From assembly GCA_019648995.1 (NCBI GenBank), contig BLXT01000592.1, positions 427,544 to 450,094 of the forward strand: a stretch of 22,551 nt of DNA, given 5' to 3'. The notes under the pieces were generated by a model. It was given only the letters and a program-made list of their open reading frames with translations. It ran no database searches and was not told where the DNA came from. A program made the position numbers and the translations under genes. The DNA is from Plakobranchus ocellatus. Its lineage: Eukaryota; Mollusca; Gastropoda; Plakobranchidae. Positions 9,401 to 17,592 of this stretch are shown piece after piece. Each line of letters opens with the position of its first letter. The stretch's first letter is position 1.

Positions 9401-12400
9401 CAGTCAAAAACGCTCTCACCGTACATGACCACTTTTTACCACTTTTTGCACTCACACAATAACACAGCATTACGAGAAAAAGTTATATAATTTTGCTTTC
9501 ACAGTTTACTGTGTTCTTTTCCCTTTCATTTGGTGTATTGGACAATAAGCTGAAACAAAAATTGAGTGATTTATGGGCATTTTAAAAATACACGCTTGTT
9601 GACAAGGGAGAACCCCCCACCCCCAAAAAAATGAGTTAAAAAATAACTTACAAGGATGGAACTCAGAAGAAAATGAAACAACAGTGACACAATGAGGAAA
9701 CAGCACAAGATGCAAACAGAAGGTATAGAGATGTCCAAGCACAAAACGTAGCTTTACAGGTACATTATAGGATGACATAGTCAAATTTGTTCTGTCTACA
9801 TTGTTTCAATCGAGGAAGTAAAACAATATATGGCAACTTTTCTCAGCTGCAGTTTTTTTTTTCCACAATCTTATTAATAATAATTCTACTGTATTAAAGA
9901 TGTGTCGTTGTCTTCTTTTGCTTGAGTTGTCCCTTGCATATATTACCAATATACAAATCTGCACCATAAATTACTATAGGGCTGAAATATGGGACTCAGA
10001 GTAAATGGCTTTTTGGACACACTCCTGTCAATAAACCATGTGGAAAAATCTATGGACGCTCCATCCAAGCCCATAATATAAATTGAGAATAACATTGTTC
10101 AGCCTGAATTCATTTAGAGTTACACTTTTTACCTCCAGAAATATGAAGAACAAATAAAGCCCATACAAAAATTTAATTCTTGAATCTTCCATTCCATTAC
10201 AGCCACCAACAACATTTTAGGTCAATATGATATACATGAGTGTCTCAAGATTCTCATTTCTTTCACAGAGGCAGGCATATTATTAGAAAACCTCCAGCAG
10301 CAAGAACAGACAGATGAAATAGCTTACATTAATGATAGAAACAAAGTAGGAGCTCTTCAAATGGAGCAGCAGCCTAACTCAGGTGAGCAAGGGTAGCTAT
10401 AAATATGTGGGCTATATTCTTCAATTGAAGCCCTCATTAAGAAAAAAAATATGTTTTTTGTACTTTCAGTCATCTGACTCTCATACTTAATATTGTGAGG
10501 TTGCATTCAGCTCTAAAAAGAAATATTTTTTCTGTGAAAGCAGTACTTCTACTTGCATCTATTATTTTTGTCTCTATTGTAGCTATTATGTCTAATTAGT
10601 TCAAGAATAAAATAAGCGGAAACTTCAGAACAAAACTGACAAACACCCTCATGTATTACATTACGGTGTAACTGGACATACACAGGACATTGCACAATCT
10701 TGTTTTCAAATCCATTGTAAATTCAAGGAAAACTTTCTATAGATTTACTTAAGACTGAATTCTCTATTATGGTCCAACACTAGAGAGTTAAAATACATGA
10801 CCACTGGATAGAAAGTCCAAACTTCATTTCACACAAATACATAGGAAAAAACTCTGTAATAAATAAAAGAAATAAGAAGACCACTGAAATAAATAGTATT
10901 GAAGTTGTCTTGAAAGAATCTATGCATGCGTTGCAGTGCTCATAGTGAAGAATTGGGTGAAACACAGCTGGAAAAATCCAAATGCCTTGAATCTCATTAA
11001 AAACTCAACACCTGTTGTATGGCCATCTATCATCTTGCTAAGAAAGAAGAACATGAGGTCAATAATGTATACAAGCTACTTTTTTAATCCTGTGATTTGT
11101 TGCATCATCAGGACATGTCTCAAGACATTTGAATCTACAAAGCGCAAAGCAGCAAGAAATTAATGCTGGAGTGTTGTTTTTGAAATCGTAAAAAAGGGCT
11201 TAGGATTGACTGAGTTTTAGTTGGCTTGATTCAATTTTTGTTGAGTAGGAAGATCTTAAACGAGTAACATGTAACAGTTAAATATTTTGTTTTGTTTTTC
11301 AAAGTTATTTCTCTTTCTAGGCCAGTTGTATAACGAATGCACATCTTCAGAGGATGAGGTGCAGCTGTTGGGCTCACATGGTAATGAATTTCATCTTAGT
11401 GGAGTCGACTATCTGGAAACAATTACTAATGACAGTATTGCAGTTGGAGCTGATATAATTGCAGCTGCTGATTCTGCTCATAAAGTTCAGGTGAGATGAT
11501 AATCAATGGAAATTCTTACTATGCCTTAGATAGCCTGCAAGGTTGCCAGCGTTGTATATATGCAACAATTTTTTATTATGATTTGGAAAGTTTTTCTTTC
11601 TTTCATTCCTGGAAGTGCCTCTCTCAAGTGGGTTCTTTGAGCTATGTGCCTACGATGCAAAATGCATAACATTTAGCATATTCTTCCATTGCTCCATAAA
11701 ACTTTACAGTAGGTCACCTCACTGGGAACCATCTTTTGATTAGGTGTTCCTCTCAAGGTCCTGGGACTGGGCAAACTGGTTTGTTTCATAATGTGTAACT
11801 TTTAAAACTTTTAAATGTTGTACATTAGGAGATCCCAAAAAATTTTTTTTTACAGCTTAATATAATTAAAGATGCTGGTCCTCAAGACAGAGTTCTTTTG
11901 CTTTGTTCTGGTGAAACTGGGAAGACAATATAGTAAATTGATAATTGTATCACTTTTGCAATTGATCAATGAATGATCTGTTTCATTGTAGATCTATAAG
12001 CTTTTGGTAATATGCATGTATTAATAAACAAAATTAGGCTCTCACAGTAAGCCTATAGTAAACCCAAATAATAATCCCAAATGATGTAAAAAGTGACACT
12101 GGATGGCCATTAATGTGAACACGCAAACTATTTATCAATAAAACCCAGACAAGGCCTTTGTGGTGAGATAAGAGATGCTATAACACTCATCCCTAGATTG
12201 CTTTTGTAAGGACGTGTGATCTAACAAGAATGAAATTATTGAAACGTTTTGACTGTAAATCTAGAGGGTATTGATAAGTCCCTATTTAAGCGGTTGGGTT
12301 CTATTTAAACATTAAGTCTGCATTGAGATGAATGTGAACATCCATCCAAAACCCAGAACAAATATTTGATAATTTAAAAGTCAGGAAGACTTTTTAATGT

Positions 12401-15400
12401 ATAAATCAAAATACAAGGAAATTTATTCTAAATTAACAAAACGGGTTTTTGAGAACCCTAGATACTCAATATTTATCTTTACATTAATAAAAGACAAAGA
12501 AGAAAGAAAAAAAGGAAAAGAAAACCAATAAAAAAAACCTAATGTTTCATCATTCAGGCTAGACAGGAGTTTTCTTGATTGTCAGCCAGCACTTTTTTTC
12601 TAGAAAGTGTTACTTTATCAGTTGCGGTGGGAGAAGGGTTGGCTGGGTTGCGTGACCAAGTTCTCTCTCACAACAGGTTCACCGTTGAGCATACAGGTAT
12701 TTGGGTGATAGCTTTGTGATCCCAATTCTGCCATGGGCCAGGATTTTCAAAGATACAATTAGAGGTCCAGTAGAGAGTTATGCCTGGCGAAATAATCCAA
12801 GGAAATTAGTTTATAAACATTGACATTAAAGGCAATGGGTAGGGAAAGAAGAAAAAAAAAGTAACAATGCATTAAACAACCGCTTGAAACCAATTAATGA
12901 TGTTCGTATGAGAAATGAATTATATTAAAATGGAGTAAAATAAGAGCAAAGGGAAAAGAAAAAAAATAAAAATTATCATCATTGCTTATCCTACCATACT
13001 TTCAGAACACAAAGATTCCAAGTTAAGATTGCCTACAACTGAATAAGATTTTCCTATGTGTCGACACTGTGAGCATTCTACACAAGCACATCCAACTTTT
13101 CACATATAAGTTATAATGTATCCACTTATGTATGTATACTAGGATTAAAACTTCAAGATAAAAGTAGAACGTTATTATTACAAGATAACACAAGTTTGAC
13201 TCTCACACTACCTGCATTTATCTATTCATGTGCATGTATTGAGTTATGTTAATATCAATTTTATGTTTCCTATAACTTATAAGTGTTACACTTGAAAACA
13301 CACATCTAGATTATAACTGCAAATATAAATTATAATACATTATTCTTTTTAAAAGCATAAAGAAGAGATTAATTTTTGCAAGTCCTCAAAACCTACCCCG
13401 ACGAGGTGTATTGATTAGGATGTTGCCTAAAATATCTAGGAGGAAAGAAAATTATCCTATATGCTCTAGGGCTGGTTTGGCTCATACTAACTAGGTTTCC
13501 ACAGGCGTTGGGCTGGTTTGGCTCATGCTAACTAGGTTTCCACAGACATCGGTATATCATACCAATTACCATTGCTTCTCTGCCGGGTTTGCGGGCGTTA
13601 GCCAAGGTGGGATTTTATTGGTCAATTTGACCAATGAAACAAAATAAAGTTTAGCTGAGCCTTGGTCTGATTGGGGATGGTTGGCTACCCGAAATCAATG
13701 AAGTTTGATTGGTGGATTCTACCTGTTTGCGCCCTGTGGGGTAAACCTACAGCGGAGTGCTGGATCATTTTTCTTCCGCGAGAAAATTGGAGAAAAGGAA
13801 AGATAATAATACTGATATAAGCGAGAGGGGGAAGGAAAAGGGGAGAGGGAAAATCCTCTTTGAACAAATGAAAAGGTAAAAAGTATAGATGTGTGTACCA
13901 CCGATGTCGCAACCAGCTCATCACAGCCTTGCAAATAAACCTGAGGGAGTTAGAATTTGCTTGCGGGTTTGAAGAATAGGCATACCTTTTGATCTAATTA
14001 TGCCGCAGAAATATAATCAGTAGCTAGATTGCTATTCTTGCACTGTGCCATTTTCGGCTCATAACATACAGGAAGGAGTAAAATTTTCAAATCAATTTTT
14101 CGTAACATATTTTAATTCTTTAATTTGTGTAACAGTTGATTTGTATGTTAAAAAAAGGTAGATTGAAGCGTTCTGAGAGCCTCAGTATCTAGAGTGACCT
14201 TGTTTGTACAATAGAAAATTAGGAGTCACTGTGTTGTTTTTAGGCAGAGTACGGAAAATTAAATACCATAACTCAACTCATCTGGACTGTCACGTGTCTT
14301 AAATGCATATGTGTAATACTTTAAATGATTGCAAGTTGGGTCGGTTTCAAAGTACTACATTAGAAGAGATTTTTTAATTAGTGTTTAAAACACTTTTTAA
14401 GTTTTAAAATTTTAAACTTGATAATAATGGGTATTATATCTAATACGTTCAAGCTCAAATATTTGAAAATTATCAGTTTTAAAGAGCTAGCTGCATCGCT
14501 TTTGACAAAATCGTTATGACAATTTAATCATATTTCAGCACTACAACATAACTTTCATCATCTCTCAGCACTGCAACATAACTTTCATCTTTATCATCAT
14601 CTCTCAGCATTACAACTTAACACTTTGTCATCATCATCTCTCAGCATTACAACTTAACACCTTTGTCATCATCATCTCATTACAACTTAACACCTTTGTC
14701 ATCATCATCTCTCAGCATTACAACATAACTTTCATCTTCATCATCATCGCTCAAAATTACGAAATAATTTTCATCTTCCTCTCTCTCCATCACTACGTAA
14801 CTTTTATCTTCATCATTGCCGACTATGATCGCTAGCAGTACTACTTGCATCATATTGTAATTAGCGTTGTCATCAACACAGCAAGTTTTGGAAGGTTCAA
14901 AGGAATGGAGATACGTAATTTTGGCTCTTTTAAAGCTCTTTTTACTGTATAAACATGAATAAGAAAATGAATGTTTTCCTACATTTTTTTAGAGAATGTA
15001 AACAAAAAAACTGATGTGATGGTGATGTACATTGATGCATCCCACTAGGTCTTCAAAAGGTTTTTAAGGTTATGAAAATGAGAGTTTTCCCCCTTTCCAA
15101 ACTTTCCTTGGCCACAATCTTGACAAAAAGTACATTTATATTCTTATCGTTTTTAATATTGAAAAATTAATACAGTCTAATACAGTAATGCCTCATTCAC
15201 CATCGTTGCTGGAATGGAAAAACTTATGCGGCTGATGGCTAATAAAGTGACACATTTCCTTAAATTTTTTTAATGAACCAAATACCAGGTAGTGGTATGA
15301 TTTAATTTCATTGCAACAATGCAAATGTTTCATTAAAACTAATGTGCTGGTCTTTTTTAATTTTATTCTTACTGTTGCTGTTGTTGTAGCCACCTCAGTC

Positions 15401-15566
15401 TGAGCTTACTGACCATCAAGATCCACTAGAACTTTCCTATCAGTTTGAAATTGATGGTGTTTTGTACCAGCTGACATCCTCTTTGGAGACCACTGGACAG
15501 CAGCAGGCCACGCTGGATGCTTCAAGAACTGCTCCTGATGGGCTCACTCATTTACTGCAGCAATAG
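169..15566 (+). CDS. Multi-C2H2 zinc-finger protein, 3' part of gene (six exons, 5' end missing)
   Basis: Joining 169-449, 4413-4540, 4976-5417, 10269-10382, 11321-11490 and 15390-15566 gives about 436 codons open to a TAG at 15564. Numbering from the first whole codon (Cys1), the fingers are: second half of one at 1-19; then 28-49, 59-80, 88-108, 117-138, 159-180 and 189-210. All fit C-x2-C-x12-H-x3/4-H. An acidic patch follows at about 217-228, then a Gln/His-rich tract to about 270, then a tail of about 160 residues with no fingers. Fingers 88-108 and 117-138 are completed only by splicing, which is strong support for the model. By family it is probably a nuclear DNA-binding protein; its target is not visible. 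Splice phases at successive introns are 2, 1, 0, 1, 1, 0. Every visible intron is GT-AG. I do not recognise the orthologue, so no symbol is given. Confidence 0.9.
721..1080. repeat. Four copies of a GGGG...GTTACCCC hairpin motif
   Basis: Copies lie at about 721-747, 923-960, 988-1020 and 1043-1080. Each has TATGG/TGGGG, a loop of about ten bases, then GTTACCCC, usually followed by CATATGGATA-like sequence. In copies 2-4 the four or five G's can pair with the C's. The last three are spaced about 55-65 bases apart, like a decayed tandem array. Confidence 0.6.
2518..2556 (+). repeat. 39-base direct repeat, copy 1 (inside Tigger fossil)
   Basis: Begins CATGAATGAATGAATAAAAA and ends TTTGAATCTTG. 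It recurs at 2932-2970 with one mismatch (CCATC against CCCTC). This copy sits in its expected place in the transposase (IFESW motif). Confidence 0.9.
2932..2970 (+). repeat. 39-base direct repeat, copy 2
   Basis: Identical to 2518-2556 at 38 of 39 bases. It lies 414 bases downstream, after the end of the recognisable transposase core, where this motif is out of order. It therefore looks like a secondary duplication. Confidence 0.9.
3352..3570. repeat. Interspersed repeat, copy A
   Basis: The stretch with GATAAGCTTGCCATGCTGCC, then TAGAACTATTTGT and GCCCTTCCT, recurs in the same orientation at about 19478-19665. The best-matching part is about 95 bases at roughly 80 percent identity by eye; an earlier weaker block (GATCTAATTCCAGTC against GATCAAATTCCAATC) also aligns with gaps. 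Family unknown. Confidence 0.7.
3620..3856. repeat. 42-base inverted repeat pair with about 150-base spacer
   Basis: The left arm at 3620-3661 and right arm at 3815-3856 are reverse complements at 37 of 42 bases; both contain TCTGACAAAATGAGTC or its complement. The pairing falls off outside the arms. No open frame is seen in the spacer. It could be a foldback or miniature transposon, or two opposed copies of one repeat. Confidence 0.75.
4413..4540 (+). CDS. Exon B of the zinc-finger gene: completes one finger, starts the next
   Basis: The acceptor is TTTGAACAG ending at 4412. The exon enters in phase 1: its first two bases join the G at 449 to make Gly, giving CPFC-GTGFQGMHGMYN-H-VRM-H, a textbook finger. 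It then carries CPEC followed by twelve residues and His-Ala-His-Lys, and stops in phase 0 before donor GTGATG at 4541. The second zinc-binding His of this finger comes from exon C. The short length and exact finger geometry on both sides make this exon secure, although it is too small to stand out as an open reading frame. Confidence 0.9.
4541..4975 (+). other. Intron 2 of the zinc-finger gene
   Basis: A 435-base phase 0 intron, GTGATG...CAG, T-rich, with nothing else recognisable. It separates the two zinc-binding histidines of one finger. Confidence 0.85.
4976..5417 (+). CDS. Exon C of the zinc-finger gene: two fingers, acidic patch, Gln/His tract
   Basis: The acceptor is GTATGATCAG ending at 4975, phase 0. 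The first codons, Val-His, supply the last ligand of the finger begun in exon B (H-x4-H). Two more fingers follow: CPFC MLAL...H-VINA-H and CHLC LQAF...H-LAGA-H. After these the protein turns acidic (EVDEEEMEEEED), then becomes a long mixed CAG/CAA/CAT run encoding Gln and His. The donor at 5418 is GTGAAA, phase 1, after Arg-Lys. If the intron were retained the frame would run on to a stop at 5534-5536, adding about 40 residues with no recognisable domain. Confidence 0.9.
5216..5376 (+). repeat. Acidic stretch and Gln/His-coding CAG/CAA/CAT repeat inside exon C
   Basis: A run of GAA/GAG/GAC codons (about 5216-5251) is followed by mixed CAG, CAA and CAT codons giving runs of up to five Gln broken by His, Glu, Asp and Leu. 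The codon mixture suggests selection for the protein tract or an old repeat, not a fresh pure-CAG expansion. Confidence 0.9.
6416..6500. repeat. CT microsatellite
   Basis: An almost pure (CT)n run of about 85 bases with one A and one T interruption, in intron 3 about 180 bases upstream of the THAP relic. The open frame of repeated Leu-Ser across it is an artefact of the repeat. Confidence 0.97.
6681..7150 (+). pseudogene. THAP-domain gene fragment, probably from a THAP-type (P-element-like) transposon
   Basis: The second half of a THAP zinc finger is readable. WMINSRRADLKE (6690-6725) is followed, after a 1-base and a 2-base loss, by LSKGNMLCSKHF, carrying the last Cys and His ligands at 6760-6771. 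SVPTIF at 6826-6843 matches the AVPTIF signature that ends THAP domains. The frame then runs through a Pro/Ser-rich linker to a stop at 6994-6996. In another frame (about 6920-7145) is a basic, coiled-coil-like stretch containing ENQVKTLKRKFNYEKC, common after THAP domains. The Cys pair that opens the domain is absent, and CTTCTTCAG just before 6680 looks like a splice acceptor. Stops and shifts make it non-functional. It lies in intron 3 of the zinc-finger gene, same strand. No transposase catalytic motif is visible downstream, so a transposon origin is inferred. Confidence 0.68.
9345..9639. mobile_element. Possible TTAA-flanked miniature element
   Basis: TTAACTCTTTAACC at 9345 and the reverse-oriented GAGTTAA at 9633-9639 delimit 295 bases with no coding potential. 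Just inside the left end is a 21-base imperfect palindrome (9363-9383: AGAAATGCTC-A-GAGCGTTTCT, one mismatch). The first 14 bases around the left end, ATGTTTATTAACTC, equal those at the left end of the clearer element at 16900. The terminal match is only about 7-10 bases, so the right end is uncertain. Confidence 0.35.
10269..10382 (+). CDS. Exon D of the zinc-finger gene: Gln/Glu-rich linker
   Basis: A pyrimidine-rich acceptor (CATTTCTTTCACAG, ending at 10268) and a strong donor (GTGAGC at 10383) bound 114 bases. In the phase imposed by exon C they encode an open segment beginning Glu-Ala-Gly-Ile-Leu-Leu and containing ENLQQQEQTDEIAYINDR. It enters and leaves in phase 1, so skipping it would preserve frame. 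There are no fingers. Bias to Gln and Glu continues the character of exon C. The other frames of this stretch contain stops, which favours the call. Confidence 0.82.
10383..11320 (+). other. Intron 4 of the zinc-finger gene
   Basis: A 938-base phase 1 intron, GTGAGC...TAG. AT-rich, no recognisable repeat or gene; short open frames on both strands have no family resemblance. Confidence 0.82.
11321..11490 (+). CDS. Exon E of the zinc-finger gene: finger-free tail
   Basis: The acceptor is ATTTCTCTTTCTAG ending at 11320 and the donor is GTGAGA at 11491. The exon enters in phase 1, making Gly with the last base of exon D, and leaves in phase 0. It encodes 56 whole residues, acidic at first (CTSSEDEVQLLGSHG) and later hydrophobic and alanine-rich (VGADIIAAADSAHKVQ). 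No Cys/His pair or other named domain is visible. I infer a regulatory or interaction tail rather than DNA binding. Confidence 0.85.
13469..13550. repeat. Two tandem 41-base units
   Basis: The unit starts GGGCTGGTTTGGCTCAT and ends with TTTCCACAG plus six bases. The copies start at 13469 and 13510 and differ by about four substitutions, most at the end of the unit. Confidence 0.92.
13613..13716. promoter_or_regulatory. Cluster of CCAAT boxes
   Basis: ATTGGTCA-ATT-TGACCAAT forms a 19-base inverted pair of CCAAT boxes at about 13616-13635. Two more GATTGG motifs follow near 13669 and 13708. The surrounding 13560-13760 is richer in G+C than the rest of the intron. No TATA box or start site is evident, so a regulatory role is only a suggestion. 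Confidence 0.3.
14536..14817. repeat. Minisatellite of about eight 30-39-base units
   Basis: Units follow the pattern CAGCATTACAACTTAACACC followed by TTTGTCATCATCATCTCT. Early units read CAACATAACTTTCATC, middle ones CAACTTAACACCTTTGTC, and the last two are degenerate. Unit length varies with the number of CAT triplets. Confidence 0.9.
15390..15566 (+). CDS. Terminal coding exon F of the zinc-finger gene
   Basis: The acceptor TGCTGTTGTTGTAG ends at 15389, phase 0. It encodes 58 residues and a TAG stop at 15564-15566. The product begins Pro-Pro-Gln-Ser-Glu-Leu, contains the compact motif LELSYQFEIDGVLYQL, and ends Leu-Leu-Gln-Gln. The alternation of hydrophobic residues in that motif suggests a short folded beta element, perhaps a conserved C-terminal module, but I do not recognise it. 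The frame agrees with exon E, and the stop is followed by a long AT-rich stretch with a polyadenylation signal, as expected of a last exon. Confidence 0.87.
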   Translation, partial: PPQSELTDHQDPLELSYQFEIDGVLYQLTSSLETTGQQQATLDASRTAPDGLTHLLQQ

Positions 15567-16890
15567 AAAATGACTGACTGACCGTCATTAGTTTTAAGAT
15601 AAAACAGGATCATGTACTGGTACTTGATTTTCAATTTCTTTTTTTTTTTTTTAATGATTGAGCCTTTTATATTGAATTTGTATATTGAATGTGAGACCAT
15701 TCTACACCACAATTTTAATGTGTAGTATTCATGTTATGTAATCTGTTAGTGTTGACTAATGTTTTGTCAGTGCATAATTATATACCGACCAGTATGCCTG
15801 TAGTAACAAGATTGTGGCTCATCTGGGTTTTCCAGTCTGCTTAATACTCATCTCATAAAATTCTTTTGGGAAATGGAAATAATCAACAGAATTATCATGA
15901 GGGGGACAAAACAGCAGAATGGACAGATTTGCAGAGCTCCACATCTGTACTGCCTCATTACCTTCACTTGCTAATCTAGAAATACTTTTCAAAAGTGCCT
16001 TTTCATAACTTAGCTCTCATCTGTCGTCTTGTTTACATCATGGCTTGTTCATAATCTGAGAGATTCATTGACATGTATTCAAACTGTTGAACAATGCCAA
16101 AAAAGTTTCAATTGCCAGTTTAGTTTGCTTACCAGATCTCCACTACTATTTTGACACTGTCATGCAGATCTAACCCTGTCTAAGATTTTATCTTTGTTGC
16201 TGCCCATTGGAGTAATGTTGAACACTGAGGAAATGTGAAAGGATATGTAGTTCAGATTTTAGAAGACCACTTTCACTAAATGGCCTAAAATTTTCAGTCT
16301 TCGAACTTATTCCCAATGTAAAATGAAGTGAATTTTATGGCCTTTTTGGAACAAGTGTATATTAATGGAGAAGAGTCTCGAATTTTCTTGGTTTGTGGCA
16401 ATGTGAGGTAATTTGCCTTTGCCGGTCTCACTGCCATTACTTACACTGAGTCCAGTTGGCTAATTAGTAATTTGTGCTGGGTAGGCGCAGAGGAACAAGA
16501 CAATTTAAGGTGTGGATAGAATCAACTCTTTTTGCTCCCAAAACCATATAGCTTGATAATGGTTCTCAGATGGCTAAGATTCAGTAAGATATAGCATATC
16601 TGCATTTGTTTTTATCATTAAAAAGCTGACCAAAACACCGATGTTTATTGAACTCTGTTGTACTTGTAGCACTATAGCTGGAGTGTGGAAAGTTATTGGT
16701 GTTTGTATTCTTTGCACAACATTAATATAATAGTGTGAATTATTAACAATGTGACGGCAGTTTTCAAGTTTTTATTTCTTAACATCTGCCAATGTGTTAT
16801 GTATGAAAATTGTGACAGGTATTAAATGTCTGATTAATTCAAGTAGGCAACAATGAAATAGCCTTAATAAAGCTTTTTCTGAACATACAA
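15567..16890 (+). other. Probable 3' UTR of the zinc-finger gene
   Basis: About 1.3 kb of AT-rich, non-coding sequence follows the stop. It contains no convincing open frame and no recognised transposon. An ATTAAA lies at about 16821 and a canonical AATAAA at 16866. The end is placed 15-25 bases after the AATAAA by rule; the true cleavage site is unknown. Confidence 0.6.
16866..16871 (+). promoter_or_regulatory. Polyadenylation signal AATAAA
   Basis: This is the first canonical AATAAA I find downstream of the stop codon of the zinc-finger gene. It is about 30 bases upstream of the TTAA where a transposon-like element begins, so the insertion lies just beyond the likely cleavage site, where downstream U/GU elements would be expected. 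Confidence 0.6.
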
Positions 16891-16899
16891 TCATGTTTA

Positions 16900-17592
16900 T
16901 TAACTCAATGGAGATGCATCGGACACCGGTGTCCGATGACATCACATTCACAGGCTAAAAAGATGCACCGAACACGGGTGTCCGATGTCTTTTATAATTT
17001 TTTGTTGTTGTTATCGTTGTAAGCGAAAATGGGAGACTGCTTCTAAACTTTACTTCAACTATTGTTTTACAGTTTTATGCTCCTATTGACCGTAAATAAT
17101 GCATTATAAGCCTGTTCCGTTTATTTTTCTATAAGGCCTAAGCAGTGGCACAAATTTCAAACCCAGATCTAGAGTGGAGTCCCGTAAGAAGTTTTCCCAG
17201 GAATGCGAGACCTTCAAAGCTTGAAATTTTGTTATCAATACCCATAGAGTATTGTAAAATTGATCTGATTTGTTATAGGAACCATATTTTCAATTTTTTG
17301 TTTATGAAAATGTTTTCTTTGCTCTATACATCTTTTTCTCTTTAAAATTATGTCTGTAAAAAAAAAAAAAAATTTTCGTTATGTAATGAAAAAATTCATG
17401 TAAAATTCAAAATCTATATGTTGGAAAATCCTATTATATATTTGTAAAGATCTAAAATTGAGTTTGAAAATACAAAAAACGAATCTTAAATAGCTTTAAA
17501 AACAAAATCAGGCCAACTTTTTGAAATTAGGGCAAAATCATGCGTCTCCTGGGATCAGCTGACACTTAAAGCCTGCGTCTCCATTGAGTTAA
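16900..17592. mobile_element. TTAA-flanked, piggyBac-like non-autonomous transposon
   Basis: Both ends carry TTAA (16900-16903 and 17589-17592), the target site of piggyBac elements. Inside are matching terminal inverted repeats: CTCAATGGAGATGC on the left against CTCAATGGAGACGC read inward from the right, one mismatch in fourteen. Next to the left end is a 22-base perfect palindrome (16917-16938, core CGGACACCGGTGTCCG), and a degenerate second copy follows at about 16964-16987. Near the right end TGCGTCTCC occurs twice (17541 and about 17574). The 685-base interior has no transposase frame longer than 66 codons and no recognisable domain, so it would depend on a transposase made elsewhere. 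It sits about 30 bases beyond the AATAAA of the zinc-finger gene. Confidence 0.75.

Larger units (their letters stand above)
5418..10268 (+). other. Intron 3 of the zinc-finger gene
   Basis: A 4.85 kb phase 1 intron, GTGAAA...CAG. It holds a CT microsatellite (6416-6500), a THAP-domain pseudogene (about 6681-7150) and a possible TTAA element (9345-9639). In 5540-6410, 7150-9340 and 9640-10268 I see only AT-rich sequence with short chance open frames and no family I can name. Confidence 0.8.
11491..15389 (+). other. Intron 5 of the zinc-finger gene
   Basis: A 3.9 kb phase 0 intron, GTGAGA...TAG. From 11491 to about 13460 I recognise nothing. After that come a 41-base tandem duplication (13469-13550), a less AT-rich stretch with several CCAAT boxes (about 13613-13715) and a minisatellite (14536-14817). 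The remainder to 15389 is plain AT-rich sequence. Confidence 0.82.

Noticed and set aside
10936..11163. 75-codon + strand open frame in intron 4 considered as an extra exon
   Set aside because: No acceptor/donor pair fits the phase 1 frame between exons D and E, and the protein has no recognisable feature.
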